NCBI RefSeq assembly: GCF_004801285.1
Contig: NZ_SSNY01000001.1
Location: 1 to 64,000, forward strand
Direction of reading: 5' to 3'
DNA from: Ollibium composti
GTDB lineage: Bacteria; Pseudomonadota; Alphaproteobacteria; Rhizobiales; Rhizobiaceae
Length of the DNA stretch: 64,000 nucleotides
How positions within the stretch are numbered: the stretch's first letter is position 1; each line of letters begins with the position of its first letter. The position numbers and the translations under genes were made by a program. This document shows positions 24,521 to 33,903 of the stretch, piece by piece. A model generated the notes under the pieces. That model was not told where the DNA came from. It searched no databases and saw only the letters and a list, made by a program, of their open reading frames with translations.

Positions 24521-25564
24521 CTATTGCGCCGGCTTGTAGACCTGATCGAAGATGCCCCCGTCGCCGAAGTGATAGGGCTGTGCTTTCTTCCAGCCACCGA
24601 ACTGCGGGTCGTCGATGGTGACGAGCTTGATGTCCTTCTGCCAGGCCAGGTCGGCCTTATCGACAAGGTCGGGTTTGCTCGGCCGGTAGTGGTTCTTCGC
24701 GATGATCGCCTGGGCTTCCTTGGAATAGAGGTATTTCAGGTATTCCTCCGCCACCTTGCGCGTGCCCTTGGCGTCGACATTGCCGTCGACGACCGCCACC
24801 GGCGGCTCGGCCAGGATGGACGACGACGGATAGACGATGTCGAAATTCTCGGCTCCGAACTCGTCCAGCGCGAGGAAGGCCTCGTTCTCCCAGGCCAAAA
24901 GCACGTCGCCGAGGCCCTTCTGGGCGAAGGTCACGGTCGAGCCGCGCGCGCCGGTGTCGAGCACGGGAACGTGTGAGTAGAGATTGCCGATGAATTCCTT
25001 GGTCTTGGTCTCGTCTCTGCCGTCCTGCGCGTTGGCATAGGCCCAGGCGGCGAGGTAGTTCCAGCGCGCGCCGCCGGAGGTCTTGGGGTTGGGGGTGATG
25101 ACCTGAACGCCGTCCTTGACGAGGTCGTTCCAGTCGTGGATGCCCTTGGGATTGCCCTTGCGCACCAGGAAGATGATGGTCGACGTGTATGGAGCGGAGT
25201 TGTTTTCGAACTTGCCGCGCCAGTCCGGTGGGATCTTCTTGGTCTTGCTGGCGATGGCGTCGATGTCGCTTTCGAGGGCCAGCGTCACTACGTCGGCGTC
25301 GAGGCCGTCGATGACGGCACGCGCCTGCGCGCCGGAACCGCCGTGCGATTGCTGGATGGTGACAGTTTCGCCGGTCTGGTCCTTCCAATGCCTGGCGAAC
25401 AGGTCGTCATAGGCTTTGTAGAGTTCACGTGTCGGGTCATAGGAAACGTTGAGGATCGTCGTGTCGGCGAACGCGAAACCGAGCGTGCCGAACTGGACGG
25501 AACCGGCGACGAGCGCGCCGAGGAGAGATTTCACGAGCAGGTTGTTGAAATGAGGATGGGTCAT
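24521..25564 (-). CDS. Sulfate/thiosulfate-binding protein (first copy)
   Basis: A 347-residue periplasmic binding protein. The signal peptide is longer than usual, ending near AFA in [68 protein letters not shown] and [19 protein letters not shown] match Sbp. It is first in the sulfate cluster and therefore probably the partner of CysT/W/A. GGAGG stands 6 bp before ATG 25564. The open frame extends 55 codons upstream but reads through the promoter region. Confidence 0.92.
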   Translation of the reverse strand: MTHPHFNNLLVKSLLGALVAGSVQFGTLGFAFADTTILNVSYDPTRELYKAYDDLFARHWKDQTGETVTIQQSHGGSGAQARAVIDGLDADVVTLALESDIDAIASKTKKIPPDWRGKFENNSAPYTSTIIFLVRKGNPKGIHDWNDLVKDGVQVITPNPKTSGGARWNYLAAWAYANAQDGRDETKTKEFIGNLYSHVPVLDTGARGSTVTFAQKGLGDVLLAWENEAFLALDEFGAENFDIVYPSSSILAEPPVAVVDGNVDAKGTRKVAEEYLKYLYSKEAQAIIAKNHYRPSKPDLVDKADLAWQKDIKLVTIDDPQFGGWKKAQPYHFGDGGIFDQVYKPAQ

Positions 25565-25796
25565 TTCAGCCTCCGTTGAACACATTTCTACTCTATCGAT
25601 TTGGTAGAATTTGAATGCACTCAATGTTGCCTTTTTCGATCCATCGCGGAAAATTTCGGGTCTTTTGCTCCTCCTTTTGAAAATGATTTCGCTTGGCAGT
25701 GGCGCCCGGCCGTATGCCGAGAGCGTCAATTAGAGAGGCGGCGCCTTCCGGCAAGTGGCGGCGCGGCGCGATCCACCGACTCTACAAGGCGGCCGT

Positions 25797-27887
25797 CTAT
25801 TCCACGAACACCTTGACGCTGGCGGCGCGGCCGGCCGCGTCGATGACGGTCAGCGTCGAATAACCGGCGCCGTCCGGCAGCCAGGTGGCGGTGCGGGTGC
25901 GGTCCACCCCGGCGAGGGGCCTGCCGTTCGCCAGCCAGCGGAACGGCGCACGGCCGCCCTGCAATTTCAGCACCAGCGGCGTCGCCTGCGCCGTGGCGGG
26001 CGCCAGGTCGACGCGGGCGCCGTCGGGCGGGAAGACGATGCGCGGCGCCGGCTCGGACGGCCCCGCCACTGAGCGGCCGTCGGATGCCGGGCCGAAGCGG
26101 ACGAGCGTCACCGGCAACTCCTCGCGTTTCGGGCTGAAGACGCCGGCCGGACGCGACGGCAGCGGCATGGCCGGCAAGCCGGAGCGGACGAAGCCCTCGA
26201 ACAGGATGGGGGCGGCCGAGACGTAGCCGGAGAGGCCCGGCACGGCGCTTGCATCGGCACAGCCGACCCACACGCCCAGCACGTAGCGGCCGTCGAAGCC
26301 GACGGACCAGGCGTCGCGGTAGCCGTAGGAAGTGCCGGTCTTGTAGGCGATGCCGCGGGGCAGGGCGCCCTGCGGCGGCTTCACGCCGCGCAGGATATCG
26401 GCGATCTGCCAGGCGGCCTGATCGTCGAGGATCGTGGCGGCCGTGTTGTCGACGGGCGTCGCCTCGGTGCCGTCGCGCAACGCATGCACCTTGCCGCCAT
26501 TGGCGAGGCCCGTATAGAGCTGCACCAGGTCGCGCAGGCTGATGCCGACGCCGCCGAGCCCGATGGCGAGGCCGGGCGCTTCGTTGATCGGCAGGGTCGG
26601 GTTGACGCCGGCCTGCCGGAAGCGCGCCAGCAGCCGCGCCGGGCCGACCCCGTCGAGCACGCGGACCGCCGGCACGTTGAGCGACAGTTGTAAGGCCTGG
26701 CGGATGGTGACGTCGCCCTGGTAGCCCATGTCGAAGTTCTTCGGCCGGTAGCCGCCGAAATCGGCCGGGCTGTCCTCGATCATCGTCTCCTGCGCGACCA
26801 TGCCCTGCTCGAAGGCGAGGCCGTAGATGAAGGGTTTCAGGGTGGAGCCTGGCGAGCGCAGCACGCGCGTCATGTCGATCCAGCCGGAGCGGCCGGCGTT
26901 GAAGAAGTCGGCCGAGCCGACTTCGCCCAGAATCTCGCCGGTGCGGGAATCGGCCATGACCATGGCGACGGAGAGCTTCGGCCCGAGGCGCTTGGCGGCA
27001 TCGCGGGCGACGGCTTCCAGCCCCGCCTGCACGCTCTTCTTGACGGTCAGTTGCAGCGGCTTGCCGGGCTCGATCCTTTTCAGCGCCGAATAGGCGGCAT
27101 GGGCGGCGAGTGCGGGCAGAGGACGGCGCAGGTCCGGCACCGGGTCGACAGCGGCGCGCGCGGCCTCGCGCTCGGAGAGCCGGCCGGCCGACACCATGCG
27201 CTGCAGCACGCGGTCGCGCGCGGCCTGGGCGATCAGCGCGTTGCGGTCCGGCCGGCGCTTCTCCGGCAGTTGCGGCAACGCGACCAGAAGGGCGGACTCC
27301 GAAACGGTCAGTCGCGCCGGTTCCTTGCCGAAATAGGCGAGCGAAGCGGCACGCACGCCTTCTAGGTTGCCGCCGTAGGGCGCCAGCGTCAGGTAGCGTT
27401 CCAGGATCTCGCGCTTGGTCAACCGCCGCTCGATCTGGAGCGCGCGCAACACCTGCTTCACCTTGGAGGCGACCGAGCGGCTGTCGCGCGGCTCGATCAG
27501 CCGGGCGAGCTGCATGGAAAGCGTCGAGCCGCCGGAGACGATGCGGCCGTTGGTGACGAGTTGCAGCGCCGCGCGGCCGATCGCCAGAAGGTCGATGCCG
27601 GGGTGGTTCCAGAAGCGTTTGTCTTCGTAGGCGACCAGCATGTCGACGAAGTTCCGGTCCACCTTGTCGAGGCTGGTGGCCAGCCGCCAGTAGCCGTCCG
27701 GCGTGGCGAAGGCGCGCAGCAACTGGCCGTCGCGGTCGAGCACCTCGGCCGAGGTCGCCGACTGGCTGTCGAGCGGCGGGGGGTAGATGCGGTCGAACTG
27801 CCACAGGGCGATGGCCGAGATGGCGAGGAGGGCGGCGAAGGCGCCGGTGCTCCAGGCGATGCGGCGAAGAATTTTTCGGGAAAGCAT
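25797..27887 (-). CDS. pbpC: Penicillin-binding protein 1C
   Basis: A 696-residue bifunctional peptidoglycan synthase of the PBP1C type. One N-terminal membrane anchor (residues 8-30); transglycosylase domain with YEDKRFWNHPGID and GGSTLSMQLARL; transpeptidase domain with S348-T-L-K351 and YKTGTSYGYRDAW; C-terminal BiPBP_C beta domain from about residue 600. Start ATG 27887 has GAGGGG upstream; a GTG five codons earlier is less likely. It follows the alpha-2-macroglobulin gene, the pairing known from E. coli pbpC/yfhM, thought to link wall repair with protease trapping. Confidence 0.93.
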   Translation of the reverse strand: MLSRKILRRIAWSTGAFAALLAISAIALWQFDRIYPPPLDSQSATSAEVLDRDGQLLRAFATPDGYWRLATSLDKVDRNFVDMLVAYEDKRFWNHPGIDLLAIGRAALQLVTNGRIVSGGSTLSMQLARLIEPRDSRSVASKVKQVLRALQIERRLTKREILERYLTLAPYGGNLEGVRAASLAYFGKEPARLTVSESALLVALPQLPEKRRPDRNALIAQAARDRVLQRMVSAGRLSEREAARAAVDPVPDLRRPLPALAAHAAYSALKRIEPGKPLQLTVKKSVQAGLEAVARDAAKRLGPKLSVAMVMADSRTGEILGEVGSADFFNAGRSGWIDMTRVLRSPGSTLKPFIYGLAFEQGMVAQETMIEDSPADFGGYRPKNFDMGYQGDVTIRQALQLSLNVPAVRVLDGVGPARLLARFRQAGVNPTLPINEAPGLAIGLGGVGISLRDLVQLYTGLANGGKVHALRDGTEATPVDNTAATILDDQAAWQIADILRGVKPPQGALPRGIAYKTGTSYGYRDAWSVGFDGRYVLGVWVGCADASAVPGLSGYVSAAPILFEGFVRSGLPAMPLPSRPAGVFSPKREELPVTLVRFGPASDGRSVAGPSEPAPRIVFPPDGARVDLAPATAQATPLVLKLQGGRAPFRWLANGRPLAGVDRTRTATWLPDGAGYSTLTVIDAAGRAASVKVFVE

Positions 27888-27944
27888 GGCGCCGCCCCTC
27901 ACCCTCTGCCTGTAAACGGCAGGGCGATCGCATATGGCGGCAAA

Positions 27945-28083
27945 CCCCCACCCCTAGCCCCTCCCCGCAAGGGGGAGGGGGACTCGTCAGCGCGGCCGCC
28001 CCACGTCCAGGGTTGATCGCTACGGCGTGGGGAAGGGCGGCCGTGTTCCCCTCCCCCTTGCGGGGAGGGGTTAGGGGTGGGGG
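27945..28083. repeat. Long inverted repeat, C/G-rich family A
   Basis: Left arm 27945-27981 (begins CCCCCACCCCTAGCCCC) and right arm 28047-28083 (ends GGGGTTAGGGGTGGGGG) are inverse copies with one substitution over 36 bp, separated by about 65 bp. Each arm also has an internal CCCC/GGGG symmetry. The same element, nearly identical, occurs at 35872-35965. Intergenic palindromic repeats of this type are, to my knowledge, frequent in Mesorhizobium. No coding capacity. Confidence 0.85.
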
Positions 28084-28126
28084 TAATACGCAATGCCATC
28101 GGCAGTTGCTCTCTGAAAGCGCCGGA

Positions 28127-31100
28127 CTACGGCGCCTTCACTTCCATCATGCCGGTGGCGGTGCGGGCCGAGTATTGCGGCCGGTACATATCCTCCACGC
28201 TGGCCGCGGGGTGGGCGTAGACGCCGGGCGTCACCGCGCGCACGACATAGGCGAGCGTCATGTCGCGGCTGTCCTGGCTCGGGTTGAAGGCGGCGACGAA
28301 ACGGTCGTCGCGGAATTCCAGATGCGCCGCGTCGGTCTGCGCCAGCCACGAGAAGTTCGACAGCTGGGCGCTGGAGACGAGGCCCGGATTGTCTATCTCG
28401 AAGCCGCCGGGCAACAGGTCGGTGATGAGAACCCGCTGCTGCCAGTCGTTGTTCTCGTGCACCTTGAGCACGACGACGAAGCGTTCGTTCTGGTTCACCT
28501 CGGTGACGTTGGCTTCGGTCCCGTCGAGCCGGTAGTAGGTGCGCTCGATCGTGAAGCCGTCGCCGCCGGCGGGCAGCGGCTGAGCCGGCGCCGCGACGGT
28601 CGTCACCACCGCCTGCAAGGCGTCCTTGCCGGTGTTGGCGACCGTGATGGGGCTGGCCTGAAGATCGTCGCCGCTGACGGTGGTCGCCCAGGCGCCGCTG
28701 TGCGGCTGGCTGTCGATGGAGAGCTGGATGGAATTGTTGCCCTCCTTCAGCGCACGGGCGGCGAGCAGCATCCAGGCTTCATCCTGCGTGCTGGTCCAGG
28801 TCTTCAGGGCGCGATCCCTCGTCACCATCCTGACCAGTTCCGGCACGATGGACGGCACGGGCTTCGATTCGGCGGCGAGCGCGAGCATGGCGGCGCCGTC
28901 GCGCAGCTTCGAGCCGTAGTCGGAGCGGTACCAGTCGTAGTTCGGCGTCGCGTTGGCGAGCTGGAGGGCGGCCTGGAAGGTCGCTTCCGAGCGCTGGGCG
29001 TCGCCGTAGAGGGCAAGGGCCGCACCGAGCTGCGCCACCGCCATCGGGCTGGAGAAGGCCTCCAGTTGTGTATCGGCATAGTAGCGCAGGTCGCCGACCG
29101 AGGCCTTCTTGTTGCGCGCCAGCACGTAGAGCGCATAGGCGATCTCGCTGCCGCGATCCTGCACGTTCTGGTCGTAGCCGAGCCCGTTCTGCAGGTTCGC
29201 CAGCGCCTGGTTTACGGCGAGCGCCGGCACGTCGTACTTCGCTTCCCGCGCGCGGGTGAGGAAGTCGGTGACGTAGGCGTCCAGCCACAGGTCACCCGAG
29301 CCCGGCGCCCACAGGCCGAAGGAGCCGGCGGAGGCCTGGTAGCTGAGGACGCGGTAGATCGCCTGCTGCACACGCTCATGCAACTCCGGGTCCTCGGCGA
29401 TGCCGTAGGGCTTCGCCATCTCCGACATATAGAGCAGCGGAAGCGCCCGGCTGGTCGTCTGCTCGGCGCAGCCATAGGGATACTGGTCGAGAGAGAGCAG
29501 CAGCGAGGGCACGTCGAAGGCGGCCGCCTGCGAGACGCCGACGCTGACCGAAGCGCCTTCCAGCAGGCTCGCGGCCAGCAATTCGCGGTCGACGCGCAGC
29601 GAGCCGCCGGCCTTCAGGTCCACCACGAGGCGGGTGGTGACCGGCAGTTGCGAGGGCCGGATCGGCAGGAACAGCGTCTGCTCGACCTCCGGGCCGCCCT
29701 CATGCGAGAGCCGCACCGTGATCGAGGAATCGCCGGCGGTGACGGCCGTCAGCGGCACCGTGAAGGTCTGGCGCTTGCCCGAAGCCAGCGTCAGTTTTTC
29801 GGGCACGCCGTCGGTGCCGATCGACAGGCCGCCGGTGGATTCGATCGCCACGGCGTAATCGCCGTCGGGGCCGTCGGTGTTGGTGACGTCAAGGCGCATG
29901 GCGGCCGAATCGCCCGGCGCCAGGAAGCGTGGCAGGCCGGCGGTGAGCACGACCGGATCGCGCACGATCACGTCCGTCTGGGCATGGCCGACCGCCTCCT
30001 TCGTCCAGGCGACGGCCATGACGCGCACGGTGCCGTTGAACTGCGGCAGGTCGAAATCGACCGTCGCCTTGCCGTCGGCATCGAGCTCGACGATACCGGA
30101 GAAGAAGGCGACCAGCTTTTCGGTCGGCGGATTGCCTTGGCTCTGCATGGCCGCACCGTCGCCGCCGGTACGCAACCTGCCGGTCGCGCCGAGCGAGCCG
30201 TCGATGAGGCGGCCGTAGAGGTCGCGCAGTTCCAGCCCCATCATGCGCTGGCCGAAATACCAGCCGTCAGGATCGGGCGCCTTGTAGTTGGTGAGGTTGA
30301 GGATGCCGACATCGACGGCAGCCACCGTGACATAGGCTTGATCGCCGGCTTCGGCGCCCGCCACCGCGACGGGGACGGAGAGCGTGCGGCGCGGCTCCAT
30401 TTTTTCCGGCGGCGTCAGCGTCACGGCAAGCTTCTTCGAGCCGGGATCGACGGCCAGCCATTTCACGCCGATGGCGCGGGCGGGCATGCGCGTTTCCTGC
30501 CCGTCGCCGGGCCTGAACAGCGTAGCGGTGACATAGGCGCCGGCGCCCCAGTCCTCGCCAACCGGGATGTCGACCGTACCGCCGTCGGCGGGGATCGAGG
30601 CGGAAACCGTCTTAAGCAGCTTGTCGGCGCCGATGGTCACCAGCAGTTCGCCGGCATAGTGCGGCGAAACCTTCAGCTTGGCGACTTCGCCGGCGGCGTA
30701 CTTGTCCTTGTCCAGCGCGATCTCCAGCGCGTCCGGCGTCTCGGTCGAGGAGACGTCGACGTACCAGCCGCCGTAGAACTCGTAGCTGGTGGCCGGCCCT
30801 TCCGGATCGGTCGTCTCGACCTGCAGGCGGTAGCGGCCCCAGTCGATCGGAACCGAGACGGTCGCCTCGCCGTCGGCGGCGACATCGAGGGTGCCGTTGG
30901 CGACCGACTTGGTGAATTCGACAGGCTCGTAGTTCCACGAGCTGCCGTTGCGATACCACTGGTAGTTGCGCTCGACCTTGACCAGCGACCACAGCGCGCC
31001 TTTCAGCGCCTCGCGCTTGCCGTCGGCATCGACGGCGATGACGGAGAATTTGGCGGTGCCGCCCTGCGGCACCTCGTCATTGGCGAAATCGGGACGGACG

Positions 31101-33592
31101 CCGATCATCTGGCCCTGCGGGCGCACGCCGATGTCAAGCGAGCGCTCGACTGCGCGGCCGCCCGTCTCGCGCATGCGCACCGTCACCTTGGCCTTGACCA
31201 GCTTGGTGGTGGAGGGGAGCTGATCCACCGTCACCGGGAAGGTAGCCTTGCCGTCGTCGCCGACCAGCGGCAGGTCGGCCAGCGGCGTCACGGAGGGTTC
31301 GGCCGTCTGCTCGTCGGCGAGGCCGAAGGAAAAGCCCTTGAAGCGGTCCCAGTCGCGGGTCGCCGACAACGTCGTCTCGCCTTCCAGCGCCAAGCCGGCG
31401 GCCGGCGCGCCATAGAGGAAGCGGCCGTCGACGGTGACGTTGGCCGTCTCGCCCCGGGCGATCTCGGTCCTGTCGGCGGACAGGTCGAATTCGATGCGAT
31501 CGGGGACGAAATCCTCGACCAGGAACATATGGCTGGTCACCGCCGCCTGCTTGGGATCGGTGTGGATCGCCACCGTCCAGGTGCCGCGCATAGCGTTGGG
31601 CTCGAGCGGCAGGTCGACGGCATAGCCGCCGGCCGAAGGCGTGTCGACTACGACGCGCCGCGCTTCCACACCGTCAGGCCGTGTGAAGATGAAGGTCAGC
31701 GGCAGGTTCTCGACCGCCTTGGCCGAATCGTCGCGGGCAAGGGCGGCGACATGCACCACCTCGCCGGCGCGGTAGATGCCGCGCTCGGTCCAGGCATAGA
31801 GGTCGAGCGCGCCGGGTGCTGGCCGGCCTTCCACGCCACGATCGGAAAGGTCGAAGCCGGCCTTGGTCATGTCGAGGAAGACGAAGTCCTGGTCGCTCTG
31901 CTTGGCCATCAGCACGGCCGGCACCATGCCGCCTTCGCCGCGCGTCAGGCCGGGATTGAACACCGCTTTGCCTTCGGCGTCGGTGGTGGCGGTGCCGAGT
32001 ATCTCGTTGTTGCGGGCGAGCAGCGTGAGCTCGGCGCCCTGGATCGGCTTGGCGGTGCCGAGCGAGCGGGCGAAGACCGAAAGCCCGTCCTGGCCGGTAT
32101 AGGTGGAAAGCCCGATGTCGGAGACGACGAACCACTGGGTGGCGCGCGAATCGTATTCCTCGCTGTGGTCGTCGACCGCCTGGGCGGTCAGGATATAGAC
32201 GCCGGGCTTGCGCTCGGGCAGCGCCTCGTCGACCGGGAAGGAGGTGGTCACCTCCTTGTTCAGCGCGTTGGCGATCTCCATGCGGCCTTCCCATACGGGC
32301 TCGCCCATCTGGTCGGAGATGTTGGAGACGTCGTAGCCGTCGAGCTGGCGCAGGAACTGCCAGCCCGACAGAAGCTGCGCCAGCGAGCGGTCGCCGATGC
32401 GGTAGAGCTTCATCGCAGCGGCGTCCATGTTGACGGTGACGACCGGAATGCCGCGGCGGGCGCCGGCCGGCAGCACGAAGCTGTCGCCGGTGAAGCGGGC
32501 GGACGGCGCGCGGTCCTGCACGTAGACGGACAGCACGATCGGCGTGGAGATCACCTCGCCGATGGCTGCCGGCAGGCCGGGCCGGAAGGTCACGTCATAG
32601 TGCTGGCCATGCTCCAGCCCCTCGACGCAGATCTGCTTGTCCTTGGCCTCGACGCCTTTCGGCGCATGGCCGTCGACGGTGACGAACTGGGCGTAATCGA
32701 TGCCGGTCTTGACCAGTTCTTCGGAAAACTGCGCGCAGATGCGCGGCGCGCTGGTGTCGGCATCGACCGAGTGATCGACGACGCGAAAGCCCTTGCGCGC
32801 CTTCAGGTCCTCGTAGGCGGCCTGCACGGCGGCGGAGTTGACCAGCGCAAGGCTCGCCTCATAGGCCTGCAGGGCCGGGCGATAGAGGTCGCGGCGGTCG
32901 AGCCCCGCGGCGAGCAGGGCAAGGGCCTCGGCCCGCAAGGCGGCGGTGCGCACGAGCTTGTAGCCGTTGAAGGCGGCCGAGGTGGCGTTGGCTTGCAGGG
33001 TCGCGGCTTCGCCGCCGGTGGCAGTATCCACGCCAAGCGCCTCGTGCGCCACCTTCAACCAGAACTGGCCGTCGTCGGGCAGAATCGATACCGCCTGCTC
33101 GTATTTCTGCATGGCGGTGCGGTGGCTGCCGCTGCGCGATGCTTCTTCGGCGGCGTCGATCAGCGCGTTCAGGCCGTCGGTCGGCCTGGTGAAGCCGGGG
33201 CCGAGGATGAAGTTGCGGTACTGCTGAGCCTGGTCGGCCATCCAGGAAGGGAAGAAGGCGAGTTCCGGCGGCGCGCCGATGTCGGGATCGCCGTCCACCG
33301 GCACGACCTTGCCGGCGACGGCGCCGACGAAGGGCTTGATGGTGTTGAAGTCGGACTTCAGGAAGCACCACTTGGCCTTGGTGTTGTATGTGAAGGCGCG
33401 GCAGGCCGAATCGCCGAGGCACGTCGTCTTGCACTGGTCGAGCGTGACATTCTGCGCGGAGCGCAGGTCGAAGCCGAAATAGTCGGAATTGTCGGTGGTG
33501 ACGACGCGCCGGGCTTCGGCGGCCTGTGCCGCTACGGCGGCCATCAACAGAAGGACGAGGACAGAGAAAAAGCGCGCCGCACGCAATGCCAT
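28127..33592 (-). CDS. Alpha-2-macroglobulin family protein with N-terminal PAN domain
   Basis: A 1821-residue periplasmic protease-trap-like protein. The Sec signal ends near AQA (residues 21-23). A PAN/apple-type domain (about 30-100) has cysteines in QCKTTCLGDSACRAF and KWCFLKS. Then come MG/A2M beta domains, and a thioester domain with YPYGCAEQTTSRALP, where Cys1375 and Gln1378 would form the thioester. The MG-domain signatures include GLYRAGEVVH-like RGIYRAGEVVHVAALARD. No lipobox is seen, unlike the lipoprotein of E. coli. GGAGGGG precedes ATG 33592. Its partner pbpC is downstream. Confidence 0.92.
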   Translation of the reverse strand: MALRAARFFSVLVLLLMAAVAAQAAEARRVVTTDNSDYFGFDLRSAQNVTLDQCKTTCLGDSACRAFTYNTKAKWCFLKSDFNTIKPFVGAVAGKVVPVDGDPDIGAPPELAFFPSWMADQAQQYRNFILGPGFTRPTDGLNALIDAAEEASRSGSHRTAMQKYEQAVSILPDDGQFWLKVAHEALGVDTATGGEAATLQANATSAAFNGYKLVRTAALRAEALALLAAGLDRRDLYRPALQAYEASLALVNSAAVQAAYEDLKARKGFRVVDHSVDADTSAPRICAQFSEELVKTGIDYAQFVTVDGHAPKGVEAKDKQICVEGLEHGQHYDVTFRPGLPAAIGEVISTPIVLSVYVQDRAPSARFTGDSFVLPAGARRGIPVVTVNMDAAAMKLYRIGDRSLAQLLSGWQFLRQLDGYDVSNISDQMGEPVWEGRMEIANALNKEVTTSFPVDEALPERKPGVYILTAQAVDDHSEEYDSRATQWFVVSDIGLSTYTGQDGLSVFARSLGTAKPIQGAELTLLARNNEILGTATTDAEGKAVFNPGLTRGEGGMVPAVLMAKQSDQDFVFLDMTKAGFDLSDRGVEGRPAPGALDLYAWTERGIYRAGEVVHVAALARDDSAKAVENLPLTFIFTRPDGVEARRVVVDTPSAGGYAVDLPLEPNAMRGTWTVAIHTDPKQAAVTSHMFLVEDFVPDRIEFDLSADRTEIARGETANVTVDGRFLYGAPAAGLALEGETTLSATRDWDRFKGFSFGLADEQTAEPSVTPLADLPLVGDDGKATFPVTVDQLPSTTKLVKAKVTVRMRETGGRAVERSLDIGVRPQGQMIGVRPDFANDEVPQGGTAKFSVIAVDADGKREALKGALWSLVKVERNYQWYRNGSSWNYEPVEFTKSVANGTLDVAADGEATVSVPIDWGRYRLQVETTDPEGPATSYEFYGGWYVDVSSTETPDALEIALDKDKYAAGEVAKLKVSPHYAGELLVTIGADKLLKTVSASIPADGGTVDIPVGEDWGAGAYVTATLFRPGDGQETRMPARAIGVKWLAVDPGSKKLAVTLTPPEKMEPRRTLSVPVAVAGAEAGDQAYVTVAAVDVGILNLTNYKAPDPDGWYFGQRMMGLELRDLYGRLIDGSLGATGRLRTGGDGAAMQSQGNPPTEKLVAFFSGIVELDADGKATVDFDLPQFNGTVRVMAVAWTKEAVGHAQTDVIVRDPVVLTAGLPRFLAPGDSAAMRLDVTNTDGPDGDYAVAIESTGGLSIGTDGVPEKLTLASGKRQTFTVPLTAVTAGDSSITVRLSHEGGPEVEQTLFLPIRPSQLPVTTRLVVDLKAGGSLRVDRELLAASLLEGASVSVGVSQAAAFDVPSLLLSLDQYPYGCAEQTTSRALPLLYMSEMAKPYGIAEDPELHERVQQAIYRVLSYQASAGSFGLWAPGSGDLWLDAYVTDFLTRAREAKYDVPALAVNQALANLQNGLGYDQNVQDRGSEIAYALYVLARNKKASVGDLRYYADTQLEAFSSPMAVAQLGAALALYGDAQRSEATFQAALQLANATPNYDWYRSDYGSKLRDGAAMLALAAESKPVPSIVPELVRMVTRDRALKTWTSTQDEAWMLLAARALKEGNNSIQLSIDSQPHSGAWATTVSGDDLQASPITVANTGKDALQAVVTTVAAPAQPLPAGGDGFTIERTYYRLDGTEANVTEVNQNERFVVVLKVHENNDWQQRVLITDLLPGGFEIDNPGLVSSAQLSNFSWLAQTDAAHLEFRDDRFVAAFNPSQDSRDMTLAYVVRAVTPGVYAHPAASVEDMYRPQYSARTATGMMEVKAP

Positions 33593-33771
33593 GACACCCC
33601 TCCAGGACGTTGCTTTTCTAAAGTCTTGTTGCTTCCCGTATGCCCGGCATGTTCAAGCTTGGGTTGCGCTTGTCAATGCGAGGACCCGGCAAAGCCCGTC
33701 GAGAGCACCCGGCCGAAAGCCGTCGCCAGCCCATCACCGGCGCCGTTCAGCGTGTGTTCACAGGCTGCGGA

Positions 33772-33804
33772 TCACACTTTCTTGCCGAAGCATAAAAGGT
33801 GTGA
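33772..33804. promoter_or_regulatory. Inverted repeat TCACAC / GTGTGA
   Basis: TCACACTTT (33772-33780) faces AAAGGTGTGA (33795-33804) with a single-base bulge and a 14-bp spacer. About 100 bp upstream of tamA. Operator or stem-loop; the binder is unknown. Confidence 0.35.
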
Positions 33805-33818
33805 GTTCCAAGCCCGGG

Positions 33819-33835
33819 CCAATTGAGACAATTGG
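33819..33835. promoter_or_regulatory. Perfect palindrome upstream of tamA
   Basis: CCAATTGAGACAATTGG: 7-bp arms, 3-bp spacer, 69 bp upstream of the GTG start of tamA. A good dimer operator candidate; no regulator gene is adjacent. Confidence 0.45.
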
Positions 33836-33903
33836 ATTGTGGCTGCTTTACGAGCGCTTCAGAAGTTCACTGCAATTTTAGGTTTTGCGCGATAAGGTCA
33901 GGT

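Larger units (their letters stand above)
33593..33903. other. 311-bp divergent promoter region, A2M / tamA
   Basis: No gene supported. It must hold the promoters of the alpha-2-macroglobulin gene (minus) and tamA (plus). Two symmetric elements are visible, at 33772-33804 and 33819-33835. A short T-rich tract CTTTTCTAAAGTCTTG lies near 33611. Confidence 0.55.

Noticed and set aside
27945..28083. CRISPR-like repeat
   Set aside because: Only one inverted pair per site, in opposite orientation, without regular spacers or cas genes.
28013..33826. A 1937-codon open frame on the plus strand, opposite the alpha-2-macroglobulin gene
   Set aside because: Mirror of a high-GC gene: its product is His/Arg/Gly-rich without domains, and the minus strand has signal peptide, thioester motif and ribosome site.
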